DNA of 54,035 bases from an uncultured Oceanobacillus sp. GTDB taxonomy: Bacteria > Bacillota > Bacilli > Bacillales > Amphibacillaceae. A program made the translations under genes and the position numbers. Position 1 is the first letter of the stretch, and every line of letters begins with the position of its first letter. The notes beneath the pieces were generated by a model. It ran no database searches, was not told the origin of the DNA, and saw only the letters and a program-made list of their open reading frames with translations. This document shows, piece by piece, positions 40,948-49,532 of the stretch. The DNA lies in assembly GCA_938004015.1 (NCBI GenBank), contig CALKWU010000016.1:1-54035 (forward strand), written 5' to 3'.

Positions 40948-42099
40948 ATGTATTATTGTCCATACTGCGGGACAAAGGTGAAAGAAGGAGAACAATTCTG
41001 CATGAAGTGCGGGAAAACAATCCCAGACTTGGAAGCCCGGCTTCCGAAAAGACAATGGAATAAGTGGTGGTTTCTGCCAATTGCAGCCTTTGTCGTCGCT
41101 GTCATAACAATCATTGGTTTTACTTTTTATTTGGATCGTCAAACGGTGAAGGCGACAGAGTTATATAGGGAAGCAGAAAATCTCTTGATGGAAGAACATT
41201 ATGATGAAGCAACCGACGTGCTTCAAGATGCCCTGAAACATAGAAAAGACTTCTCCCCTGCGGCAGCAGCTTTGGAATATGCGAATGAAGCGCTGCAAAT
41301 TGAAAACCAATTAAAAGAGGCCGAGCAGCTTTTGGCTGAAAAAGATTACCAATCAGCCATTGCTTTGTTGCATGAATCAGAGGACAAGTTGAATCGATTC
41401 CAAGGACCGCTTGTAACGATGCTCGTCGATAAAATTGATGCCTTCCACGCTGATGCCCGACTCCAAAAATTGGAGGACAAAATCGCCGCTGGACCATCCA
41501 TAAATGAAATACGTGTCCTCATCTGGGAAGCGGATGAAATCAATCATCCGGATACAGAGGAAATCGCCGAGCTATTAAGAAACCAGCTCGTCGATTACAC
41601 ATTTTCCAAAGCCAGTGAAGCGTTGAATGAAAAACAATTCAATGATGCTCTGTTAATTACAGAAGACGGTTTGAAATATGCACCAGAATCGGAAAAACTT
41701 CAAAGTTTACTGGCGAACATCAATAAAGAAAAACATTCGTTTGAATCCGCCCAAAAAGAACGGATGGAACAGGCGATGGATACAGCTTATGAAGAGTATC
41801 AAATCAATGAAAATGCAGCGATCGAACTGATTGATGTCGATGTGGAAAATGACGGAGAAGATCAAATCGTCATTAAAGGACGGGTGGAAAGCATCGCAAC
41901 AGTGCCGATCCATTCCATCATCGTTGAATATACATTGTCCAGGAATGGGGAAGATTTTTTGTCGAACGAAATCTATGTCTATCCGGATGTCCTCTATCCC
42001 GGAGAAGAGGGAAGATTTGAATTCACCCATTTTGATTTGAAGGACGACAGTTCCCGAATCGATGTGGAAGTAAAACGAATCACTTGGTATACGGATTAA
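40948..42099 (+). CDS. Zinc-ribbon membrane protein with TPR-like extracytoplasmic part
   Basis: A 383-residue protein. The N-terminus is a four-cysteine zinc ribbon (YYCPYCGTKVKEGEQFCMKC), then a basic stretch, one membrane helix (about 46-66), a long helical region with TPR-like repeats (LYREAENLLMEEHYDEATDVL, AEQLLAEKDYQSAIALLHES) and a C-terminal beta domain (about 290-383) resembling FxLYD/DUF4352-type extracellular domains. AGGTGGTGA precedes ATG; the ORF can be read 19 codons further upstream without a ribosome site. It is 31 bases ahead of an HtrA-like protease gene, suggesting a two-gene envelope sensor/protease unit. No exact family known to me. Confidence 0.8.
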   Translation: MYYCPYCGTKVKEGEQFCMKCGKTIPDLEARLPKRQWNKWWFLPIAAFVVAVITIIGFTFYLDRQTVKATELYREAENLLMEEHYDEATDVLQDALKHRKDFSPAAAALEYANEALQIENQLKEAEQLLAEKDYQSAIALLHESEDKLNRFQGPLVTMLVDKIDAFHADARLQKLEDKIAAGPSINEIRVLIWEADEINHPDTEEIAELLRNQLVDYTFSKASEALNEKQFNDALLITEDGLKYAPESEKLQSLLANINKEKHSFESAQKERMEQAMDTAYEEYQINENAAIELIDVDVENDGEDQIVIKGRVESIATVPIHSIIVEYTLSRNGEDFLSNEIYVYPDVLYPGEEGRFEFTHFDLKDDSSRIDVEVKRITWYTD

Positions 42100-42130
42100 A
42101 CAGAGGGAATTTGAACGAGAGGTGAGGCCT

Positions 42131-43267
42131 TTGACAAAAAAACGGTATCCCGCCATCATATTGACAGTTGTCCTTGTCCTCTTCACTGTCATCATTTTAA
42201 TGAAAATATACAACGATTGGAAAATGAAAGAGATCGAAATCGAGCAACCGATCGTCAATCTTATACAGGAAAACAGTGAAAGTCTTGATTTGAAATCGAT
42301 CATCCATGAGGCTGAAAAAAGTGTTGTGCAAATCGAAGGACATAGTGAGGACGAAACGATAACCGGATCGGGTTTCATTTATAATGACAAAGGTGATATT
42401 GTGACGAATGCCCATGTGATTGAGAACGCAGAGGCCATTTATGTAAAGACAGCTGATGCCAGATTTTATCCGGCGGCCATCATCGGAATGAGTGAGCAAA
42501 CGGATATCGCTCTTCTGAGAGTGCCTCACTTGGCCAATCAGGAGACCCTTCCCTTTGCAGAAGAAAATGCGGAAATCGGAGATGAAGTCATAGCCTTAGG
42601 GAGTCCCCACGGCTTCCAAAATACGGTGACCATCGGGATCATATCCGGAATTGGCCGGGATTTCCAAGTGGATGGTTTCAATTATTCGAATGCTTATCAA
42701 ATATCAGCGCAAATTACGCATGGGAATAGTGGCGGACCGCTCATCAAAAGAGAAACTGGGGAAATCATCGGAATCAATTCGGTAGGAACGAAGGACGGCA
42801 CGTTAGGTTTCAGCATCCCGATTCAAGAAGTAATGGAAGAAATCAAGGAATGGTCGAACACAGCAGTTAATGAACAATTGGAATTCGCAACGATCACAGA
42901 CATTGTAGATGACACGAATTTAGAACAAGGATTGCAGGACGCCATTTATCTGACCGAATATTTTTGGGACAGCATCGCCATTAGGGACTATATCAGCGCT
43001 TATTCCCTACTCGGAAGTTCTTTGCAACAGAGTACATCTTATGCTGAATTCCGAAATCAGTATATCCATATTATCGATCTCCGAATAAAAAATACGACAA
43101 GTGACATCTCGGACAACAATCGTTTGCAAACGACGGTTGATGTGGATTTCATCGAACGGAAAGCGGATGGGGATGAGGAAAAAACGACCCCAAGAAGTTT
43201 TCAATTCACTTTCGTCTACGAAAATGATCAACTGAAGATTACGAGTATAAAAGAAACAACGAGTTGA
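42131..43267 (+). CDS. Membrane-anchored trypsin-like (HtrA-type) serine protease
   Basis: A 378-residue protein with an N-terminal membrane anchor (about 8-26) and a trypsin-fold protease. The triad is H95 (VTNAHVIEN), D125 (QTDIALLRV) and S200 (THGNSGGPL). It lacks a PDZ domain; instead the last 120 residues (EYFWDSIAIRDYISAYSLL...) look like an NTF2-like domain. The start is TTG, eight bases after GAGAGG; a GTG at 42122 has no spacing. It follows the zinc-ribbon gene closely and is probably co-transcribed. An extracytoplasmic quality-control protease is likely. Confidence 0.9.
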   Translation: MTKKRYPAIILTVVLVLFTVIILMKIYNDWKMKEIEIEQPIVNLIQENSESLDLKSIIHEAEKSVVQIEGHSEDETITGSGFIYNDKGDIVTNAHVIENAEAIYVKTADARFYPAAIIGMSEQTDIALLRVPHLANQETLPFAEENAEIGDEVIALGSPHGFQNTVTIGIISGIGRDFQVDGFNYSNAYQISAQITHGNSGGPLIKRETGEIIGINSVGTKDGTLGFSIPIQEVMEEIKEWSNTAVNEQLEFATITDIVDDTNLEQGLQDAIYLTEYFWDSIAIRDYISAYSLLGSSLQQSTSYAEFRNQYIHIIDLRIKNTTSDISDNNRLQTTVDVDFIERKADGDEEKTTPRSFQFTFVYENDQLKITSIKETTS

Positions 43268-43307
43268 AATTTTCATCCGGATTAAATTTTTCTGTGTGAA
43301 TGTCTAT

Positions 43308-43335
43308 ACGATTTCCCACTTGTTGCATATAGTAT
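43308..43335 (+). promoter_or_regulatory. Sigma-K-like promoter of the YjcZ-type gene
   Basis: AC at 43308-43309, a 17-base spacer, then CATATAGTA, matching CATANNNTA of sigma-K/sigma-E -10 elements. Expected activity is in the mother cell late in sporulation. Confidence 0.55.
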
Positions 43336-43365
43336 CACTGTAGAGAAGTGGGAGGTGAAAGTCGT

Positions 43366-43494
43366 ATGGGCTACGGATTTGGCGGTGGCGGTTACGGATG
43401 TCATCAAGGCGGCGGTTATGGATACAACAACTTTGCGCTGATCGTCGTACTTTTTATCTTGCTAATCATCGTCGGAGCAACCTTTTATTTCTAA
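43366..43494 (+). CDS. YjcZ family sporulation protein
   Basis: A 42-residue peptide: a glycine/tyrosine-rich start (MGYGFGGGGYGCHQGGGYGY) and one hydrophobic helix (FALIVVLFILLIIVGATFYF). This is the YjcZ/YhzA-type family of small sporulation-associated peptides. GGGAGGTGA precedes ATG. A sigma-K-like promoter upstream fits expression in the mother cell. Several copies are usual in Bacillus genomes; only one is in this window. Confidence 0.9.
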   Translation: MGYGFGGGGYGCHQGGGYGYNNFALIVVLFILLIIVGATFYF

Positions 43495-43503
43495 CGACGG
43501 AAT

Positions 43504-43543
43504 AATAGCTTGTGCATGGACTTCAATGCACAAGCTATTTTTG
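43504..43543. terminator. Terminator of the YjcZ-type gene
   Basis: AATAGCTTGTGCAT and ATGCACAAGCTATT are exact complements followed by TTTTG; it lies between convergent genes. Confidence 0.93.
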
Positions 43544-43575
43544 TAATTTGTTTTCTTACACCGATTTTTCCCTAC

Positions 43576-43995
43576 TCATCTGGAAGAGACGACAGCTTTC
43601 AACCTTTCCAAGACCGCTTCTCCCCTGATGCCTCCTTTCACCATCTCATCCAATAACTCATTGATTTCTGAAGTTTTTTTATCGACCATCGTCCCGAGAA
43701 ACAGCACATTCATATTCTCACCAATTTCATTGATGTCAATGATGGAAGTGATGCAAGTGGCCGGTTCATTCGCTTTCGTCGTAATTCGCACATGGATGAT
43801 CAACTCATTGTATTTCTCCCGCAATTTTTTGAAGTAATCAAGGTATTCTCCATCGACATATGCTTCGACAAGCCAACGGTTCTCTTTATCTTCCCGATTG
43901 ATAATCAATCCATCTTTCAGCGGGATTTCCTTTGTTTCATAAGTTTCCGACTCGTAATCAACGACAAATAATTGCACTAATTTAAAAGTTTTCAT
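43576..43995 (-). CDS. YwpF-like family protein
   Basis: A 139-residue soluble protein: MKTFKLVQLFVVDYESETYE, then IPLKDGLIINREDKENRWLV, which fits the YwpF-like family, whose function is unknown. The middle (HVRITTKANEPATCITSI) and the helical C-terminus (INELLDEMVKGGIRGEAVLE) show no catalytic motif. The gene is single, convergent with the YjcZ-type gene. The ribosome site before ATG (GGGGATGAATAA) is moderate. Confidence 0.75.
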   Translation of the reverse strand: MKTFKLVQLFVVDYESETYETKEIPLKDGLIINREDKENRWLVEAYVDGEYLDYFKKLREKYNELIIHVRITTKANEPATCITSIIDINEIGENMNVLFLGTMVDKKTSEINELLDEMVKGGIRGEAVLERLKAVVSSR

Positions 43996-44229
43996 TTATT
44001 CATCCCCACTCCTTCGCTACTTAAAAGTGTACCAAAAACAACATCGATTGAAAATGGATGCTTTTCCGTATTCGACTGCTGCATAAGCCCTGTTTCGAGA
44101 AATACTTCTCCACTCGGTCACGGCTTATTCCATCGTTCAGCAACCATCATGATGAAGGCGTCCAATCTGCAGAAAACGGCAAAGTAGTGTAAAATGAAAC
44201 TGTCATTATCTACTAGGAGCGGATCAGTC
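43996..44229. other. 234-bp intergenic region
   Basis: Divergent promoters are expected. An inverted repeat ATAAGCC...GGCTTAT (about 44082-44128) with inner GAGAAATACTTCTC lies in the middle and could be a hairpin or operator. No gene seen. Confidence 0.3.
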
Positions 44230-44955
44230 ATGCGGGTGTTTCTTATCATTTTGCTTTCATCGCTTTGCCTCGTGGCCTGTTCAAAACACGAGTCCAGCGT
44301 TCCTATTGAAAAATTGGCGGTGGAAAATGAAGTCACTGCTGCTGAGGTGAATGGACAACCTGATGAAGAAAGTCCGGAAATGATGGAATATGCAGAGTTT
44401 TTGGTTGACGACGAAATTGTTTCCATTGCAATTAAAGATATTCCGATTCTCGAACAATATTTACGGTTCCAAAAAAACCCGAACGAGAAAATAATGGAAA
44501 TGGAATTGAAAAAAATAGATGTCGGCGCGGAAAACATTTTTTTGCTCCAATTTTCCTGTTTCGATGGACATTGTTCTCATCTTCTCCTCCATCCCGACAG
44601 AAAAAATATTGTCCATTTAATTGCTGATATTGCAACATACCAATCGTTTTTTCCGACACCGGACGGTTCTAAAATCGCATTCTTGTTCAATCGGTTGAGT
44701 GAGGAAAATCTGCCGCTCGGCCATGTCGTCGTATATGATTTCATCAACCGAAAACTTATTCCAATGGTCAGTCTAGATGGCATTGACAAGTTAGACTATA
44801 CATGGCCCATCCTTTCCGTCGAATGGGAAGACAACCATTCTCTTACTGTCACTTATCCCGATTTGCTTGAGCCGGCGGTAGGGAATTGGGAAAGATGGAT
44901 TTCCAACCAAGAAAATACGAAAGAAACGATTCTCTATGAATCGATCGAAGAATAA
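44230..44955 (+). CDS. Lipoprotein of unknown function
   Basis: A 241-residue lipoprotein: MRVFLIILLSSLCLVACS with lipobox LVAC, an acidic linker, then a domain with TPDGSKIAFLFNRLS and HVVVYDFINRKLIPM, which looks like beta-propeller/TolB-like repeats. Cysteines in FSCFDGHCSHLL might form a disulfide. I do not recognise the family. AGGAGCGG precedes ATG; the longer frame from 44194 lacks a ribosome site. The nitroreductase gene follows 23 bases on. Confidence 0.75.
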   Translation: MRVFLIILLSSLCLVACSKHESSVPIEKLAVENEVTAAEVNGQPDEESPEMMEYAEFLVDDEIVSIAIKDIPILEQYLRFQKNPNEKIMEMELKKIDVGAENIFLLQFSCFDGHCSHLLLHPDRKNIVHLIADIATYQSFFPTPDGSKIAFLFNRLSEENLPLGHVVVYDFINRKLIPMVSLDGIDKLDYTWPILSVEWEDNHSLTVTYPDLLEPAVGNWERWISNQENTKETILYESIEE

Positions 44956-44978
44956 CAACTAGGAAGGACGATATTAAC

Positions 44979-45719
44979 ATGAACGAAACGATCCGACTGT
45001 TACATGAACATCGAACGATTAGAAAATTCACAGAAGAACAATTGACGGATGAAGAAGTGAAAACGATTGTTGAAGCCGGCCAACGTGCATCAACATCTTC
45101 GAATGTCATGGCTTATTCCATCATCGGCATAACTGATGAAAACTTGAAAAAAGAATTGAGGAAAGTTTCCGGACAACCTTATGTTGAAAAAAACGGCTAT
45201 CTTTTCGTCATTTGTGCAGATTTGAACCGTATCGCCCGATTGGGTACGGAAGAAGAAAAAGAAAAAATGCGCCTGAATTTGGAAAGTACCGAACAATTCA
45301 TTGTGGCGACGATCGATGGTGCATTAGTTGCGCAAAATATGGTGGTCGCTGCGGAGTCTATGGGACTTGGTGCATGTTTCCTTGGAAGTTTACGTAACGA
45401 CATCAATCGGGTTGATGAACTGTTGAAACTTCCTGAATTCGTCATTCCTTTATTCGGACTTGCAGTAGGGCATCCGAACCACAAACCCGACATAAAACCA
45501 CGCTTGCCTTTTGAAGCGGTGTTCCATGAAAACACATATGATGAAAGCAAACACGTCCATATTGATGCTTATGACGAAACACTTGCAGCTTACTATCAAA
45601 ACCGGGATTCCAACAACAGAAACGACAATTGGACGAAGCAAATGATCCGCAAATACTTGGTTCCGACCAGGTTGGACGTAGCTGATTACGTTAAAAAGAA
45701 AAATTTCAACAAACAATAA
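44979..45719 (+). CDS. nfrA: NfrA-type FMN-dependent NADPH nitro/flavin reductase
   Basis: A 246-residue nitroreductase of the NfsA/Frp class. The FMN-binding start EHRTIRKFTEEQLTDEE and QRASTSSNVMAYSII, then AESMGLGACFLGSLRN and LFGLAVGHPNHKPDIKPRLP, are family hallmarks; the long C-terminal excursion covers the second subunit of the dimer. Such enzymes use NADPH to reduce FMN, nitroaromatics and quinones under electrophile stress. GGAAGG precedes ATG. Confidence 0.93.
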   Translation: MNETIRLLHEHRTIRKFTEEQLTDEEVKTIVEAGQRASTSSNVMAYSIIGITDENLKKELRKVSGQPYVEKNGYLFVICADLNRIARLGTEEEKEKMRLNLESTEQFIVATIDGALVAQNMVVAAESMGLGACFLGSLRNDINRVDELLKLPEFVIPLFGLAVGHPNHKPDIKPRLPFEAVFHENTYDESKHVHIDAYDETLAAYYQNRDSNNRNDNWTKQMIRKYLVPTRLDVADYVKKKNFNKQ

Positions 45720-45738
45720 ATATATCTTCATTTCTTCT

Positions 45739-45768
45739 GACTATTCACTTTAGTGGATAGTCTTTTTT
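45739..45768 (+). terminator. Terminator of nfrA
   Basis: GACTATTCACT and AGTGGATAGTC pair around TT, followed by TTTTTTG. Confidence 0.88.
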
Positions 45769-45937
45769 GTAGGAAAATCTTTGTTTGCTGCATCATCGTT
45801 TAAGCTGCATAATACGCCGACAATCGATTTGCATTTTCAAATCAAAGGAAGTATCTTCCAAGTATATTTTTTACCAGTTACCAAATGCTAAAAAATGTAA
45901 GTTGCTTTGAAGTAATATTTTCATAAAGGAAGATGTG

Positions 45938-46402
45938 ATGTACGTGAAAACATGGCCGGTAGTCCTTTTTCTCCTAGCCATTGTAATGAGCGCTTGTACC
46001 GATCGTTCGACGACGAGCAGCAATGAACAAACCGATGAAAGCGAAATTTCCATCACCCAAACAGCTATGAATTACGGACAGGATACAAGCGAACAAGTGG
46101 AAAGACTTCTTGCAAAGGAACATGAATTCAATGAAATCATTGCCGTCAACAGCGATGAATGGATCGTCATTGCAATCGATCCAAAACATCATGACCGCTT
46201 CCGTTTGAAAGATTTACGGAAATCATTGAAAGATACGGTGGAACAGTCGTTCAAAAACTATGAAATCGAATTGTCGACCGACTTGAAAATAATTTTGGAG
46301 TTGCGAGAATTGAAACTACAATTGAACGAACAAAACATTACTAAAGAAGATTTGCAAAAAGAATTGGAAAGAATCCAGAAACTTGCAAATGAACAAACAT
46401 GA
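45938..46402 (+). CDS. YhcN/YlaJ family spore lipoprotein
   Basis: A 154-residue lipoprotein: MYVKTWPVVLFLLAIVMSAC with lipobox MSAC, a Ser/Thr/Glu linker, then the YhcN/YlaJ domain (EHEFNEIIAVNSDEWIVIAI, FRLKDLRKSLKDTVEQSF). Members are spore inner-membrane lipoproteins. AAAGGA lies seven bases before ATG. It overlaps or abuts spoVAC, an arrangement known from the secondary spoVA2-type operons rather than the classical spoVAA-F operon. Confidence 0.88.
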   Translation: MYVKTWPVVLFLLAIVMSACTDRSTTSSNEQTDESEISITQTAMNYGQDTSEQVERLLAKEHEFNEIIAVNSDEWIVIAIDPKHHDRFRLKDLRKSLKDTVEQSFKNYEIELSTDLKIILELRELKLQLNEQNITKEDLQKELERIQKLANEQT

Positions 46403-46428
46403 CTGAGTATGAAAAAGGTGGGAATCCA

Positions 46429-46902
46429 GTGGCGAAACAAAAAAACAAACAACAGCAAACTCAACAATTTCAAGCTTCTGAGGAAAAGCACGAAACGAAA
46501 CGGCCGATTTTGTTGAACTGCATCAAAGCTTTTCTCGTCGGTGGCACGATTTGTTTCATCGGTCAGTTGATTACAACATTTTACATTTATTTTTTCGACT
46601 TCACCGAACAAACCGCCGGTAATCCGACAACAGCGACTCTCATATTTTTCACGATGCTACTTACCGGTTTTGGGTTGTATGATCGCATCGGTCAGTTTGC
46701 GGGAGCCGGTTCCGCCGTTCCGGTCACCGGATTCGGTAATGCAGTGATTTCTTCCGCCATCGAGCACCGGACGGAAGGATTCATTATCGGAGTGGGCACG
46801 AACATGTTCAAAGTGGCCGGTCCTGTTATTGTTTATGGTGTTTTTTCAGCTTTTGTCATCGCTTTAATAAAGGTCCTATTCCAGCAACTGGGAGGATTAT
46901 AA
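46429..46902 (+). CDS. spoVAC: Stage V sporulation protein AC
   Basis: A 157-residue membrane protein with about four helices: LLNCIKAFLVGGTICFIGQL, TLIFFTMLLTGFGLYDRIGQ, then FAGAGSAVPVTGFGNAVISS and a last pair (FKVAGPVIVYGVFSAFVIAL). SpoVAC is a mechanosensitive-type channel in the spore inner membrane that helps dipicolinic acid movement. GTG at 46429 follows AAAGGTGG and is preferred; an ATG at 46399 overlaps the previous stop but lacks a ribosome site. Confidence 0.95.
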   Translation: MAKQKNKQQQTQQFQASEEKHETKRPILLNCIKAFLVGGTICFIGQLITTFYIYFFDFTEQTAGNPTTATLIFFTMLLTGFGLYDRIGQFAGAGSAVPVTGFGNAVISSAIEHRTEGFIIGVGTNMFKVAGPVIVYGVFSAFVIALIKVLFQQLGGL

Positions 46903-46903
46903 T

Positions 46904-47908
46904 ATGTTACTCGGTAAGCAAACATGGATTTTCCAAAACAAACCGGTGATCATTTCCACCGCTACCACTGGTGGACCCTTCGAAGCAGAAGGGCCGCTCC
47001 GTAATGACTTCGACCGTTTATTCGATGATGGTTGGCTTGAAGAATCTTCCTTTGAAAAAGCGCAACAACGGTTGATGGAAGAAGCGGCAGAAATTGCAAT
47101 CCAAAAAAGCCCGATCGATAAAGAAAATGTCGATTTTTTCATCAGTGGGGATTTAATCAATCAAATCACACCAAGTACGTTCAGTGCCAAAACATTGGAA
47201 TTGCCATACTTAGGAATTTTCAGCGCGTGTGCAACTTCAGCTGAGGGATTAGCGCTTTCGGCAGCTTTGATCAATGGAGGTTTCGCCGAATACATTCTAA
47301 GTGGGACTGCAAGCCATCATGCGGCAACGGAAAAGCAATTCCGTTTTCCGAATGACTACGGTGCACAAAAACCACCGACTGCCCAGTGGACAGTGACAGG
47401 TGCAGGTTGTGTACTGCTCGCAAAGAGTGGAAACGGGCCGAAAATCACTTCTGCAACGATCGGAAAAGTCGTGGATATGGGCTTGACCGACCCGTTCAAT
47501 ATGGGCGGTGCAATGGCGCCTGCTGCAGCCGATACTATCGAGAGCCATCTGCAAGATAGAAACATCGATATTTCGTATTATGATGTGATTCTTACCGGTG
47601 ACTTAGGGAAAGTCGGCAGAGAAACGTCCTTCGATTTGTTGAAGCGCCACGGAATAAACGTGAAAGATCAACAATACATCGATTCTGGAATGACGATTTA
47701 CAGCTCAGAGCAACCCGTCCATTCTGGAGCAAGCGGCACAGCCTGTTCCGCCATCGTCACCTATGGCCATTTTCTTAACCGGATGATGAAGGGTGAGTTC
47801 AAACGGATTTTGATGGTCGCCACCGGTTCGCTCCACTCTCCGTTGAGCGTTCAGCAAAAAAACTCAATACCATGTATCGCACATGCAGTTTCAATTGAAA
47901 TGGAGTGA
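46904..47908 (+). CDS. spoVAD: Stage V sporulation protein AD
   Basis: A 334-residue thiolase-fold protein (ISTATTGGPFEAEGPL, FSACATSAEGLALSAALI, MTIYSSEQPVHSGASGTACS). SpoVAD binds Ca-dipicolinate at the spore inner membrane and loads it into the core. The thiolase-like fold does not imply thiolase activity. GGGAGGA lies six bases before ATG; it starts two bases after spoVAC. Confidence 0.96.
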   Translation: MLLGKQTWIFQNKPVIISTATTGGPFEAEGPLRNDFDRLFDDGWLEESSFEKAQQRLMEEAAEIAIQKSPIDKENVDFFISGDLINQITPSTFSAKTLELPYLGIFSACATSAEGLALSAALINGGFAEYILSGTASHHAATEKQFRFPNDYGAQKPPTAQWTVTGAGCVLLAKSGNGPKITSATIGKVVDMGLTDPFNMGGAMAPAAADTIESHLQDRNIDISYYDVILTGDLGKVGRETSFDLLKRHGINVKDQQYIDSGMTIYSSEQPVHSGASGTACSAIVTYGHFLNRMMKGEFKRILMVATGSLHSPLSVQQKNSIPCIAHAVSIEME

Positions 47909-47912
47909 CAGG

Positions 47913-48266
47913 ATGATGATTTTTTTCTGGGCATTTGTCGTTGGTGGACTGATTTGCGTCCTCGGTCAAATCATGTTCGATGTTTTCAAATTGACTCCAG
48001 CCCATACACTCACAATCCTCGTGGTATTAGGAGCGATTCTCGATGGGCTCGGCTTATATGAACCGCTCATCGACTTTGCCGGTGCCGGAGCGACGGTTCC
48101 TATTACTAGTTTCGGGAATTCACTAGTACATGGCGCGTTAGCAGAAGCCGATAAACATGGATTGATTGGCGTTGTGACAGGGATGTTCGAAGTGACGAGT
48201 GCCGGGATTTCTGCTGCAATTATATTTGGCGTGATCGGAGCACTCCTTTTCAAACCGAAGGCATAA
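47913..48266 (+). CDS. spoVAE: Stage V sporulation protein AE (SpoVAEb type)
   Basis: A 117-residue membrane protein: MMIFFWAFVVGGLICVLGQI, then VVLGAILDGLGLYEPLIDFAG and AGATVPITSFGNSLVHGALA. It is related to SpoVAC and is the small SpoVAEb subunit. GGAG lies seven bases before ATG, four bases after the spoVAD stop. spoVAA, AB and AF do not follow, so this is a short spoVA cluster. Confidence 0.94.
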   Translation: MMIFFWAFVVGGLICVLGQIMFDVFKLTPAHTLTILVVLGAILDGLGLYEPLIDFAGAGATVPITSFGNSLVHGALAEADKHGLIGVVTGMFEVTSAGISAAIIFGVIGALLFKPKA

Positions 48267-48360
48267 ATAAGGCAACTGCTGAGCCATCAAGCAAGCGTCA
48301 TTCCGCCTCAAGCCTTTCGTTTAATTTATGATTACCCATTCTTTTCGACAAAACAAATGC

Positions 48361-48414
48361 CCCCAATATAGTGGCAGTGAGATTGTTAATATTTCACTGT
48401 CCACCATATTGGGA
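48361..48414. terminator. Long hairpin between spoVAE and the oxidoreductase gene
   Basis: CCCAATATAGTGGCAGTGA pairs with TCACTGTCCACCATATTGGG with two mismatches around a 14-base loop. It lies between convergent genes; T-rich sequence follows further on at 48437 (plus strand). Confidence 0.7.
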
Positions 48415-48441
48415 GCATATCATGAGACGGCCACGCTCTTT

Positions 48442-49425
48442 TTATTTTTCCATATTCAAAACGATTTTTCCAAACTGGTGATTCACTTGCAAATGTTCGA
48501 ATGCTTCATCGGCATCATCGAGAGGAAACGCACGATCAAGGATTGGACGGATTTTGTGTTTTTCCATGAATGTCAACAACTCTCGGAGTTCTTCACGACT
48601 TCCCATCGTCGATCCGAATAATTTGAATTGGCCATAAAAGAATTTCCGTAAATCAAAATCAACGACATCTCCTGCCGTCGCACCGTAAATGACAATTCTT
48701 CCGCCTTTTTTCAATACATCCAACGAGCGGTTGAACGTTGCAGCTCCGACACTATCAATGACGAGATCGACGGTTTCTTTTTCCAATTCTTTTTTCCAGT
48801 CGCTATCTGTCGGAATGGCTAAATCTGCCCCGATTTCTTTTGACTTGTTTCGCTTTTCTTCACTACGGGAAGTGACAATCACCCGGGCACCAAGCTGTTT
48901 AGCAAACTGGATGATGAATGTGTTGACCCCGCTTCCTGCTCCCGGTATAAAGACGGTTTCACCAGCTTGGACTTGTCCCTTCGTCACTAATGCTCGATAT
49001 CCCGTTAATGCAGCAAGTGCAAGGACACCGGCTTCTTCCCAAGAAAGATATTCAGGCTTTTTCTCCAGCTGTTCTTCATGGATGACGATTTTTTCCGCAA
49101 ATGTACCATGATCAGGCATTCCTAAAATATCGAAACCTTCCGGCGGAGCATCGCAGTTATCATACCAATTCAAAGAAGGGTTGATGATCACTTCATCTCC
49201 AGGCTGGAACCTAGTCACCGCTTCACCGGTTTTTTCAACGATACCGGCACCATCAGATCCTAAAATCAATGCTTCTTTGTTGCTCCCTCGTCGTTTCGGT
49301 ATGTACGTATCTCTCCGGTTCAACCCGGCAGTTTTCAGTTTCACGACGATTTCATTTGCTGCTGGCTCCGGTTCCGGCATCTCTTTCAACTTCAATTCCC
49401 CGTACTCCAATACAAATGCTTTCAT
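48442..49425 (-). CDS. Medium-chain dehydrogenase/reductase, quinone-oxidoreductase type
   Basis: A 327-residue MDR protein. The Rossmann NAD(P) site is FIPGAGSGVNTFIIQFAKQL (about 155-174). The catalytic-zinc cysteine is absent: the segment reads AGLNRRDTY, as in zinc-independent quinone or enone reductases, though a structural CD-type loop remains (WYDNCDAPPEG). It ends FEHLQVNHQFGKIVLNM. Substrate unknown. It is flanked on both sides by long hairpins and no partner gene. Confidence 0.9.
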   Translation of the reverse strand: MKAFVLEYGELKLKEMPEPEPAANEIVVKLKTAGLNRRDTYIPKRRGSNKEALILGSDGAGIVEKTGEAVTRFQPGDEVIINPSLNWYDNCDAPPEGFDILGMPDHGTFAEKIVIHEEQLEKKPEYLSWEEAGVLALAALTGYRALVTKGQVQAGETVFIPGAGSGVNTFIIQFAKQLGARVIVTSRSEEKRNKSKEIGADLAIPTDSDWKKELEKETVDLVIDSVGAATFNRSLDVLKKGGRIVIYGATAGDVVDFDLRKFFYGQFKLFGSTMGSREELRELLTFMEKHKIRPILDRAFPLDDADEAFEHLQVNHQFGKIVLNMEK

Positions 49426-49532
49426 TTCGTCTCCTCTTTTCCCATTATTATCAATTCAATTCTGATAATTTAATCTTATTATTACGGATTCGCAACAAGT
49501 TCGCAACCGGAATGCTTAACTTCTGGGAAAAA

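Noticed and set aside
41707..42378. 223-codon minus-strand ORF across the zinc-ribbon and protease genes.
   Set aside because: It spans two supported genes in antisense and has no family features.
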